64,000 nt of DNA, taken from contig JBJXHG010000050.1 in the NCBI GenBank assembly GCA_046160865.1, positions 4,086-68,085 on the forward strand, read 5' to 3'. The notes beneath the pieces are model-generated. The model worked only from the letters and a program-made list of their open reading frames with translations, was not told the DNA's origin and made no database searches. Of the stretch, positions 52,206 through 59,146 are shown piece by piece; positions within the stretch are counted from its first letter, which is position 1, and the number at the start of each line of letters is the position of its first letter. The translations under genes and the position numbers were made by a program. Origin of the DNA: JBJXHG01 sp046160865 (GTDB lineage Bacteria > Planctomycetota > UBA1135 > GCA-002686595).

Positions 52206-53144
52206 ATGAGCCGTCCCGGCGGAGCGGAGAGGCGCGCCGAACTCGCACGCCGTTCGACGGCCGCGGGCGCGCTGGCAGCTTGGACGGCGTCGCTAGTCCT
52301 GCACGCGTCGGTCGTCGTGATCGCCGTGCGCATCGGCACGCTGGCGGAGCCGCGGATCGGCGACGGCCGTCCGTCGGGCGGCGGCGGCGAGGTGGAGTTC
52401 GAGATCACGGTGCGCGCCCCGCGCGCGGTCGAGTCCGCGCAACCGGAAAGCGCGGCCGAAGGCGACGTCTCGGCGCCGATCGAAGTTGCCGAGCCGGTGC
52501 GCGCCCCACCGCCGCAGCCGATCGACGTTCGCGCGATCGCAAGCGCGCTCAGTGACGCGTGGTCACGCGCGAACGCGGAGCTCACTGCGCGCGCCGAGCT
52601 CACGCCGAGCGCGGATCCTGGCGTCGGCGGATCGCTGCCAGTTCTGACTGCGCCGACCGAAGCACCGTCGACACCGCTCGCGCTTGCAGAAGAGCCGCCG
52701 GCTCCCGCTCCCGAAGCGGTGAACGTCGCGCGTACCCTTCGCGACGCACCCGCTCGCGACGCGCGCTCTGGCGCGGGTGATTCACGAGCGGCGCCGGCTG
52801 ACGTCACCTCGAGTGCGACGGGCGTCTCGGCGGGCGACGGATCCTCCGCTGCGAAGGAGCCGGGGTTCGGCGGACATGCCGGGCTCGCGCTGACGTTCGG
52901 TCCGCGCCCCGACTATCCGCCGTTGTCGGTGCGGCTCGGCGAGGAAGGACACGCGCTGTGTGCGCTCACGATTCGGAGCGACGGCGTCGTCGAGCGCGTC
53001 GACGTGATCGCGAGCAGCGGCCATCCGCGCCTCGACGAGGCCGCGAAGAAGGCGCTGATGCGCTGGCGGTTCCGCGCTCCGGTGCCTGGCGCCGGAGCGG
53101 ACGGCTTGCGCATCCAGCACCGCGTGACATTCCGACTCGAGTGA
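52206..53144 (+). CDS. TonB-family energy-transducing protein
   Basis: 312 residues from ATG 52206, preceded by AAAGG. A single membrane span (residues about 20-45, LAAWTASLVLHASVVVIAVR) is followed by a long Pro/Ala/Glu-rich periplasmic linker (about 60-215). The C-terminal TonB domain is about 222-312: RPDYPPLSVRLGEEGHALCA, RVDVIASSGHPRLDEAAKKA and LMRWRFRAPVP. It would transmit proton-motive force to outer-membrane receptors. No ExbB/ExbD genes are in reach. Confidence 0.92.
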   Translation: MSRPGGAERRAELARRSTAAGALAAWTASLVLHASVVVIAVRIGTLAEPRIGDGRPSGGGGEVEFEITVRAPRAVESAQPESAAEGDVSAPIEVAEPVRAPPPQPIDVRAIASALSDAWSRANAELTARAELTPSADPGVGGSLPVLTAPTEAPSTPLALAEEPPAPAPEAVNVARTLRDAPARDARSGAGDSRAAPADVTSSATGVSAGDGSSAAKEPGFGGHAGLALTFGPRPDYPPLSVRLGEEGHALCALTIRSDGVVERVDVIASSGHPRLDEAAKKALMRWRFRAPVPGAGADGLRIQHRVTFRLE

Positions 53145-53212
53145 GCACGCGCGGCTGCCGCGTTGCGCCGGCGTGAGTCGCGGCGATCGTTTCCGAGGCC
53201 GCGCGCTCGGGA

Positions 53213-53680
53213 TCAGAACTGCAGCTTGCGCGTCAGGTCCTCGAGGTCGCAACCCTCGATCATGCTCGGCTGGATCGGGCCCAAGTGCTCGAACTGCTTG
53301 CGCTTCGCTTCCGAGCGATTCTGCTTCCCGGCCTTCTTCGCCGCGTCGGCAGCGCTGCGCGCGTCGTCGCGCACCTGCATGCCGGTCGTCTCCTGGATGA
53401 CCTGCGTGAGGTTCGCGGGCAGCTCCTTCGGCAGTGCTTCGCGGCGCTCGAGCGCCGCGCGGGCGCGCATGCACACGTCGAGCGTGCTCTGCAAGTTCGT
53501 CCGGATCCGAACGAGCCGCTCCGTGTCGCCCGACGACGAGGCCAGGCTCTTCCGCACCTTGGCGGTCGCCACCTCGAGCACCGCGATCAAGCAGTTCAGC
53601 TTGCGGATGAGGCGCTCGCGATACTCCGGCGAGTTGAGACTGGCCTCGGAAAACGGTTCGTCTTGCGGTGAGTGGCTCAT
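53213..53680 (-). CDS. Hypothetical cytosolic protein
   Basis: 155 residues from ATG 53680 (MSHSPQDEPFSEASLNSPEY). Largely helical and charged: RLIRKLNCLIAVLEVATAKV, RLVRIRTNLQSTLDVCMRAR, then a Lys/Arg-rich stretch KKAGKQNRSEAKRKQFEHLG and an acidic end MIEGCDLEDLTRKLQF. No signal or membrane span. Possibly nucleic-acid binding through its basic region; not recognised. Confidence 0.7.
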   Translation of the reverse strand: MSHSPQDEPFSEASLNSPEYRERLIRKLNCLIAVLEVATAKVRKSLASSSGDTERLVRIRTNLQSTLDVCMRARAALERREALPKELPANLTQVIQETTGMQVRDDARSAADAAKKAGKQNRSEAKRKQFEHLGPIQPSMIEGCDLEDLTRKLQF

Positions 53681-54107
53681 GGAAGCGTGGTGGCAGCGGG
53701 CCGGGAGCAGTTGCGACTTCCTAGAGTACCCCGGGCTGTGCGACGCGGTCCGCCGGCTGGCGCGAACGCGCGAACCCGACGCGCGGGAGACGCACCGCGG
53801 TCGACGGAGCGAAAAAGCTGCACCGTTCGACGCAACGCTCGGGCAGGCGTGGAGCACGTCCGTCGCGCGGGCGCGTCCGCGCGATCGAAGCCGGGCCGTG
53901 GCTCGAAATCGGCCGCTGGCGGCGGCCTCGAGGATCGTTTCCGCTCCGACCGCGTCAGCCCGAGCGAACAGCCCGCGCTGAAAGTGCTTCGAGCGCGGGA
54001 GCCGTCCGTGCGGATCGGCGTCGTGCATCGAACACGGAGCTCGACCGCTGCGAAACGTGGTGAGCGCCGCGCGCGAGCTCGAGATCGCCGCTGCGACGGC
54101 GAATGCG
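53681..54107. repeat. Gene-free region with decayed A/B palindrome sequence
   Basis: 427 bp without a credible gene. GAGCACGTCCGTCGCGCGGG at about 53848 resembles A. CAGCCCGCGCTGAAAGTGCT TCGAGCGCGG at about 53968-53997 resembles the left arm of B (CAGTCCGTGGTGAAAGTGCTTCGAG), with continuing similarity to about 54055. Probably a remnant of an A-B pair. Confidence 0.55.
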
Positions 54108-55121
54108 TCAGAGCGCCGACTGGATCATGTCGAGCAGCGTCGTGTCGCTCACTTTGCCCATCACGATGTAGCGCCGGCCACCGACCTGGCCGGATGCAGC
54201 GGTCCACGGACCGACTTGGCTCAGCGTGATCGAATCGGCCCCGTTCGAGGAGCCGTTCACCGACGTGTTCGGCATCGTTCCGGCGGCGGGCGCTTGGAAC
54301 AAGTAGAAGAGCTGCTCGACACCGTTGCCGTAGGTGAGGCGCGCCCACGATGACGACGCGACCGTGACCTTCTCGGACTTCATCGCGCGATAGCCCTGCG
54401 GAACGAAGCGCGGGCGCGAAACCTGGAAGCCGATCTGTCCGACGACGTCCCCCTCGAGATCGAGCGCCACCGTCTGCAGCGACGGCGAATTCAGCTCGAC
54501 GCCGGTCAGGTCGGGATCGAGCGTGAACTCGGTGAACTCGACGTCGGCGATCAGCACGCCGAGCGGGTTCCATTCCTTCCAGCGCAGGATCAAGCCCGTC
54601 TCGACGTCGACTTCCGCGCGGTAGCTGCTGCCTCCCGCGACGCGCGGACGAATCGCGAAGGCGACGCTCTCGCGGCCCGCGACGCTGTTTGCGACCGGCC
54701 CTTGCCGCAGCGTGTAGTTCTGCAGAAAGAGCGGCAGCGAGCGGATGCGAAAGTCGCGGTGCAGGTAGAAGAACGACTCGTACGCTTGCTGACGGACCAG
54801 GAAGAACTCGAGCGCCTCGCCGCTCAGCGGCGGCTGATGCAACTCGGTGGTGCGCACTTGGAAACGGCCCGCACCGTCGGAGGCGACGTGCTCTTCGTAG
54901 GCGGTCGTCTGCGCTTGGCCTTCGATGTCGTAGCGAAACGTGACACGTCGCGTGCCGCGGTACGCGCGCGTCAGCGGCGCGTCTGGAATGCGCTCGAGGA
55001 GCGAAGGTCCCGGCGCCACGATCGCCGCGGCGGTTCCGGCCGGCGCCGACCCCGACTGCGGCCCGCACGTCACGAACGCGACGCCCGCGAGCAGTGCGAA
55101 CAGAGACTGGAGCCGCCTCAC
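54108..55121 (-). CDS. RseB/MucB-like exported regulator
   Basis: 337 residues from GTG 55121, overlapping the anti-sigma stop (GTGA). Signal peptide VRRLQSLFALLAGVAFVTCG with a TCG-type cysteine, perhaps a lipoprotein. Residues 50-210 have the LolA/RseB-like half-barrel pattern: AYRGTRRVTFRYDIEGQ, RFQVRTTELHQPPLSG, YTLRQGPVANSVAGRESVAF, YRAEVDVETGLILRWKEWN. The C-terminal domain includes RFVPQGYRAMKSEKVTVASS, YLFQAP and VNGSS, like the MucB_RseB_C region. RseB proteins bind the anti-sigma factor in the periplasm and gate its proteolysis. Confidence 0.87.
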   Translation of the reverse strand: MRRLQSLFALLAGVAFVTCGPQSGSAPAGTAAAIVAPGPSLLERIPDAPLTRAYRGTRRVTFRYDIEGQAQTTAYEEHVASDGAGRFQVRTTELHQPPLSGEALEFFLVRQQAYESFFYLHRDFRIRSLPLFLQNYTLRQGPVANSVAGRESVAFAIRPRVAGGSSYRAEVDVETGLILRWKEWNPLGVLIADVEFTEFTLDPDLTGVELNSPSLQTVALDLEGDVVGQIGFQVSRPRFVPQGYRAMKSEKVTVASSSWARLTYGNGVEQLFYLFQAPAAGTMPNTSVNGSSNGADSITLSQVGPWTAASGQVGGRRYIVMGKVSDTTLLDMIQSAL

Positions 55122-55828
55122 CGCGGGCGCTCCTCGGGCTGATCCTGGGCGGTCGCAGCGGAAAGCGAACCGCCGCTCAGCCCGTCGAGGATCGAGCGCG
55201 CTTCCGGTGCGAGCGACGCGACCGTCGCGCGCCGAACTTCGAACGAGTACTCGCGCACGCCGGCGTCGCGCTTCGACCACAGCGCGACGAGCGCTATCGC
55301 CGCGATGCCGAGCGCGACGAGCGCGGGCGCATAGCGTCCGACGCGCGCGCGCGGACGCTCGGCACGCGCCGACATGGCGCGCTCGACGCGCTCGAGCAAC
55401 TCGTCGGGTGCAGTCAGCCGCGGCAAGCGTCCCGCGAAACGGCGCGCGAGCGCCTTCGACGGATCACGCAGATCCTCTTCGACGAGCCGCCCGAGAACGT
55501 CGGGGGCAGCGGGGGCGTCCGCGACGGACTCCTCCCACACCTTGCGGTCGAGCTCGCTCGGCACGTTCCAGCGCGCGAGCCGCGCGACGAAATCGAGCGC
55601 GCGCTCCTGGCGATACCCGCCGTGACATGCGGCGACCACGCGGCCCGCGAGATCCGCCGGTGCGCTGTGTCGCGGCAGCTCGCCGAACGCGCGCCGCAGC
55701 TGCGCGTGATGGGCCGCGAACTGCGCGCACGCAGCGCAGCCGTCCAAGTGCTCGCGCATCGCCACGTCGACGACGACATCGATGCGCGCGAGCAGTGCTT
55801 CTTGGACGTGTTGGCAGCTGAGCGACAT
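55118..55828 (-). CDS. Anti-sigma factor with zinc-finger (zf-HC2) domain
   Basis: 236 residues from ATG 55828. The N-terminal zinc motif is C5-H7 in SCQHVQEALL, H27 and C31xxC34 in EHLDGCAACAQF. A linker with a helical stretch (DVLGRLVEEDLRDPSKALAR) leads to a membrane span at about 170-187 (YAPALVALGIAAIALVALW), then a short periplasmic tail. It should sequester the sigma factor encoded 4 bp upstream. The GTGA overlap with the RseB-like gene completes a sigma/anti-sigma/RseB operon. Confidence 0.93.
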   Translation of the reverse strand: MSLSCQHVQEALLARIDVVVDVAMREHLDGCAACAQFAAHHAQLRRAFGELPRHSAPADLAGRVVAACHGGYRQERALDFVARLARWNVPSELDRKVWEESVADAPAAPDVLGRLVEEDLRDPSKALARRFAGRLPRLTAPDELLERVERAMSARAERPRARVGRYAPALVALGIAAIALVALWSKRDAGVREYSFEVRRATVASLAPEARSILDGLSGGSLSAATAQDQPEERPR

Positions 55829-55832
55829 GGGG

Positions 55833-56438
55833 TCAACGCAGGTAGTACTTGTCGAGCACGGGCGTGAGCTCGCGGTCGAGTGCTTCGTGCGCGCGCGACA
55901 AGCGCGACTTCACGGTGCCGATCGAGATCTGGAGCGCTTCCGAGATCTCCTCGTAGGAAAGGTTCTCGACATAGCGCAGCACGGTGATCGCGCGCATCTT
56001 CGGGCTCAAGCGGAGGATCGCTTGCTGGATCTCGTGCTCGAGCTCGTGACGCGAAGCCGCGGCCGCCGGCGCCTCGATGCGATCGTCGCGGAGGTCCGCT
56101 CGCATCGAGCTGCGTTCCGCCTCCGTGCCCGCATCGAGGGAGGCGAGCCACCGAGTGCTCGCGCGCCGCTTCATGTCGATGCTGGCGTTGACGGCGATGC
56201 GGTAGACCCAGCTCGAGAACTTCGACTCGAAGCGGAAGTCGCCGATCTTGCGGAAGGTGATCCCGAAGGTCTCCTGCGACGCGTCGAGGGCGTCCGTCGC
56301 ATTGCCGGTGATGCGGTAGCAGACGTTGTAGACGCGGTCCTTGTACTGCTCGTAGAGGCGCCGGAATGCACCGTCGAGTCCGGTGGGGTCGGTTGCCTGG
56401 CAGGCCTCGACGAGCTCGCGATCGGGGTCGGACTTCAT
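55833..56438 (-). CDS. rpoE: ECF sigma factor, RpoE type
   Basis: 201 residues from ATG 56438 (MKSDPDRELVEACQATDPTG). Region 2: GAFRRLYEQYKDRVYNVCYR, DALDASQETFGITFRKIGDF, SWVYRIAVNASIDMKRR. Region 4: SPKMRAITVLRYVENLSYEE and ISEALQISIGTVKSRLSRAH. RpoE-type envelope-stress sigma factors work with a membrane anti-sigma factor and RseB, and both follow here. An ECF-type promoter lies 32 bp upstream, so autoregulation is likely. Confidence 0.95.
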   Translation of the reverse strand: MKSDPDRELVEACQATDPTGLDGAFRRLYEQYKDRVYNVCYRITGNATDALDASQETFGITFRKIGDFRFESKFSSWVYRIAVNASIDMKRRASTRWLASLDAGTEAERSSMRADLRDDRIEAPAAAASRHELEHEIQQAILRLSPKMRAITVLRYVENLSYEEISEALQISIGTVKSRLSRAHEALDRELTPVLDKYYLR

Positions 56439-56469
56439 GAGCGTGGAGTGGACGCACCCCGGCCTATGG

Positions 56470-56495
56470 GACGGCAGCGCAAAGAGACGGGTTCC
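56470..56495 (-). promoter_or_regulatory. ECF-type promoter upstream of rpoE
   Basis: On the minus strand GGAAC (56495-56491), 17 bases, then CGTC (56473-56470), the classic ECF -35/-10 arrangement. It ends 32 bp before the rpoE ATG. Autoregulation by the encoded sigma factor is inferred. Confidence 0.65.
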
Positions 56496-56817
56496 CTTCA
56501 AATATCCGCCTTTGACAAGCAACGCGGAAGTGAAGAATCCCCCACAAAACGAGTGCGCGGCGCCGATCGGCTACTGCGCGACGAGAATGCGTGTTCCTGA
56601 GCGCTCAGTTGGCCCGGAGATCTCACCAGTCCGCGCGCGCAACCGTGCGATGCGGCGCGTGCGCGCGGGAGTGCGCGACGGCCGGCACATTCCCGCGGCC
56701 CGCCGAGGTTCGCCCGTGTGCCCATTCCCGCAAACAGCTGGAGTGGACGGGCGGCTTTCGGTCCGGCCTACTCTCGCGCCACGGTGTTGGGCCGCGGCGA
56801 GGTTCTCGAAGGCGCTC
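56496..56817. other. Intergenic stretch without recognisable gene
   Basis: 322 bp between the rpoE promoter and the stop of the next minus-strand gene. A few AT-richer stretches (TTCAAATATCC, CCCACAAAACGAG near 56500-56550) fall just upstream of the promoter. I see no gene, repeat or terminator. Confidence 0.6.
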
Positions 56818-57765
56818 TCAGCCGCCGATGAGGACCACGGGATCGATCGTCGTGTGCGTCGACCCGACCGACGACGAGCAGGACGGCGGGCACGAGGAGT
56901 CCCAACCGTCTTGGCACTCGGCCGACGTGACTTCCTGCGTGATGAGCGGACCGCTCATTCCGACCGGCGACGAGCGCTGCGAGCAGATCTGATCTTGGGT
57001 CCAGTTCGAGGGAACCTCGTCCTCCTCGTCGAGCGGCACGGGACGGTAGACAGATGCCGAACCCGTAGAGGACGCCCACTGCTGGGCGCTCGCGGTCGTC
57101 GTGCCGTCCGGTTGCACGATCACCGTCATTCCGTCGAGCCGCAGCAGACGCGCGAGCGCCGATGAGACCATGCTGCCGTTGTCGGAGGACATGACCGTGA
57201 AGAAGGTGACCTCACCGAATGCGCGCACGAACTGCGGCGGAATCGGGATGTCGATCAAGACCACCGACGCGCGCTGGTCGTGCGCGCTGACGACGGTGAC
57301 CGTCGACTGCTGCAGAAGCTGGTGACGGCTGAGATCGATGATGCGTCCTCCCGCTTGCGCACCGAGCGTCATGAGCGGCCACGCCATCGTCGCGTCTGGA
57401 AGGTAGAGCGCGATCACCCAGCGCAACTTCCATCGATCGCCGTGGACGCTCGTGCCCACGGAAACGCGCTCGACGACGGGACGCAGCTGCGCGTGCAGCG
57501 GGGAGGTCTTTCGGGCGAGTTCCTCGCAGTCGCCGAAACCGTCGCCGTCGGTGTCGGCGAGGATCGCCGACGTGGAGAGGATCTGCTCTTGTCGGTCGCT
57601 CAATCCATCCGCGTCCGAATCGACTGGCGCGCGAGTGGCTGCGTGCAGTGCGCGCGGCTGACTCGCCGAGAATCCGATCGCAAAGGTCGCCGCGGCCGCG
57701 ATCACCAACGGGGCGATCCACAAGCACCTCGCGGCGCCGATTCTTCGGTAATTGGCGGTTGTCAT
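56818..57765 (-). CDS. Exported protein with thrombospondin-type-3-like calcium-binding repeats
   Basis: 315 residues from ATG 57765. A signal or anchor segment is at about 10-32 (CLWIAPLVIAAAATFAIGFS). Residues 48-80 contain two Asp-rich loops, DSDADGLSDRQEQ and DTDGDGFGDCEE, of the thrombospondin type 3/calcium-binding kind. A beta-rich domain follows (RWKLRWVIALYLPDATMAWP, STVTVVSAHDQRASVVLIDI, FFTVMSSDNGSMVSS). The C-terminus has six cysteines (DQICSQRSS, AECQDGWDSSCPPSCSSSVG). Function unknown. Confidence 0.8.
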   Translation of the reverse strand: MTTANYRRIGAARCLWIAPLVIAAAATFAIGFSASQPRALHAATRAPVDSDADGLSDRQEQILSTSAILADTDGDGFGDCEELARKTSPLHAQLRPVVERVSVGTSVHGDRWKLRWVIALYLPDATMAWPLMTLGAQAGGRIIDLSRHQLLQQSTVTVVSAHDQRASVVLIDIPIPPQFVRAFGEVTFFTVMSSDNGSMVSSALARLLRLDGMTVIVQPDGTTTASAQQWASSTGSASVYRPVPLDEEDEVPSNWTQDQICSQRSSPVGMSGPLITQEVTSAECQDGWDSSCPPSCSSSVGSTHTTIDPVVLIGG

Positions 57766-58187
57766 GGTCGATGCACCTGACGCAGCCTCCAGGCTCGAGA
57801 CTCCCCTCCGACGACGACCCATCGTAAGACCAACCTTCGAGAACGGTCAATGTAACCAGGATTTCGCGCGCTCCCGGTTGAACCATTGGTCGCAGAGTCG
57901 GCTCGGCGGCCCAGTCCAGGGCACGACGAAGCGTCGAAATCCGACTCGCGGGCGTCGCCGCGAATCGCGAAGCACGCCGCGTTTCGGCGGCGGTGGCTCG
58001 TGCGCTCAGTCTGAATCTCGCATTCACCACGCTCTGGATCGTGGGCGCGTGCGAAGCGGACCCGCGGGGAGCGCGCCGCAGGCGACGTGATCAAGTCGCC
58101 GAGTCGCGCAACGCCGCAGCCGCCGGGGGTCGCGCCCTCGCAGCCGCGACGCGGTGAGGAATGCCGGCTAAGATCTCCGCCCCGCGC
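57766..58187. repeat. Gene-free region with degenerate family A palindrome (about 58013-58172)
   Basis: Between the calcium-binding protein start and the tRNA. CTCGCATTCACCACGCTCTG at about 58016 resembles the A left end and GCGACGCGGTGAGGAATGCC plus GGCTAAGAT at 58145-58174 resembles the right end and flank (GACGTGGTGAGAAATGCGGGCTAGAAT). The interior is scrambled. TAAGAT at 58169-58174 is a candidate -10 for the tRNA. Confidence 0.55.
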
Positions 58188-58264
58188 GCGCCCGTAGCTC
58201 AGTTGGATAGAGCGTCGCCCTCCGGAGGCGAAGGCCACTGGTTCGAATCCAGTCGGGCGTACCA
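58188..58264 (+). tRNA. tRNA-Arg (anticodon CCG)
   Basis: A 77-nt cloverleaf. Acceptor GCGCCCG pairs with CGGGCGT (G-U at the end). The D-arm is GCTCAGTTGGATAGAGC, the anticodon stem is TCGCC/GGCGA with loop CTCCGGA giving anticodon CCG, and the T-arm is ACTGGTTCGAATCCAGT. The 3' CCA is encoded (58262-58264). It decodes CGG arginine codons. A decayed A element lies directly upstream. Confidence 0.96.
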
Positions 58265-58752
58265 ACCCAAGCGGCGCACCTGTCGCGCGACGAGTTGGCG
58301 CGCGCGCCCGCACGACACGGTCGTGATCGCGACGTGTGCTTCGCGCGCCAGACGGGGTGTACACGAGTTCGACTCCCGGCGCACAGCGACGGTTTCAACG
58401 CGCTCGGGGAGAGCGGTTGCTCGAAGATTACCGCGCGAACCGAGCCGCGGTCGGGAGCAGCTGGATGCGTTCCCGATCCATCGCCAGGTGTCCATCGCCG
58501 AGTGCGCTTCGGGTAGTCGTGAGTTCGACGAGCGCTTCAGCATGCGTCGACGCAAGCCGATCGCGTCAGGTTGCGAGCTCACGCTCGTCGCGACGCGAAA
58601 GCGCGTGCGGCAATCGCGACGTTGGCGCGGCGATCCCGCTCACATCCGCGCAACCTGTAAACAAGGCGCGCGAGCGAGCTGCACGTCACAGCTCCGCGCA
58701 GACAGCTGCAACGGGTCCCGCCGTTCAAGTAAGGCGCTTCGCGCGAAGCGCT
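58265..58752. other. Gene-free region after the tRNA
   Basis: 488 bp without a credible coding frame. A T-arm-like GAGTTCGACTCCCGG at about 58369-58383 has no matching acceptor or anticodon arm. No att-like repeat of the tRNA 3' end and no integrase are seen. Confidence 0.6.
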
Positions 58753-58809
58753 CTAGCCTGCATTTCTCACCACCTCCGTCGCGAGGGCGTGGTGAGAAAT
58801 GCGCGCCAG
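58753..58809. repeat. Minimal internally deleted family A element (A12)
   Basis: 57 bp: CTAGCCTGCATTTCTCACCA on the left, GGGCGTGGTGAGAAATGCGC plus CCAG on the right. Essentially only the two terminal inverted repeats are left with about 15 bp between. The right boundary is shared with element C. Confidence 0.85.
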
Positions 58810-58968
58810 TGTCCTGAGTCAGAAGTTCGCTCTCACCAAGGTCGATCTCCTCTGCGCTGGCGGCGTTGCTCGGGTTCGGAAACCTGACAGGTTGCCTGCA
58901 CCCTCGCGCCTTGCCAGCGACGACGATCTCGACCTTGGTGAGAGCGAACTTCTGACTCTGGACACTAG
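58806..58968. repeat. Palindromic element family C
   Basis: 163 bp bounded by CCAG (mutated CTAG) and CTAG. The left arm AGTGTCCTGAGTCAGAAGTT CGCTCTCACCAAGGTCG is mirrored by the right arm CGACCTTGGTGAGAGCGAAC TTCTGACTCTGGACACT, over 50 bp per arm with few mismatches. The CTCACCA core resembles the A and B arms. A single copy, sandwiched between two A elements. Confidence 0.88.
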
Positions 58969-59146
58969 CCCGCATTTCTCACCACGTCCGTCGCGAGGAC
59001 GTGGCAGCTCGCTTCGGAGCAAAGCGTTGCCTCGGAATCGACCGGAGGTGACCTACTTGGTCAGCAAGGATCGATTCCGATCCAACAACGCCGATCCGAG
59101 CAAGTTGGCGCGAACGCAGCAGGACGTGGTGAGAAATGCGGGCTAG
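58965..59146. repeat. Palindromic element family A, copy A13 (near-consensus)
   Basis: 182 bp with intact CTAG at both ends and all nested arms. The right CTAG (59143-59146) supplies the stop codon TAG of the minus-strand outer-membrane lipoprotein gene. Confidence 0.93.

Noticed and set aside
58188..58264. tRNA-Arg as integration site of a genomic island
   Set aside because: No direct repeat of the tRNA 3' end and no integrase were found in the following 5 kb.
58310..58420. A second, degenerate tRNA after tRNA-Arg
   Set aside because: GAGTTCGACTCCCGG resembles a T-arm, but the stem does not pair properly and there is no matching acceptor, anticodon or D-arm.
58753..59146. CRISPR-like repeat array
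   Set aside because: Units are 57-182 bp palindromes of different families, adjacent without spacers, and there are no cas genes.
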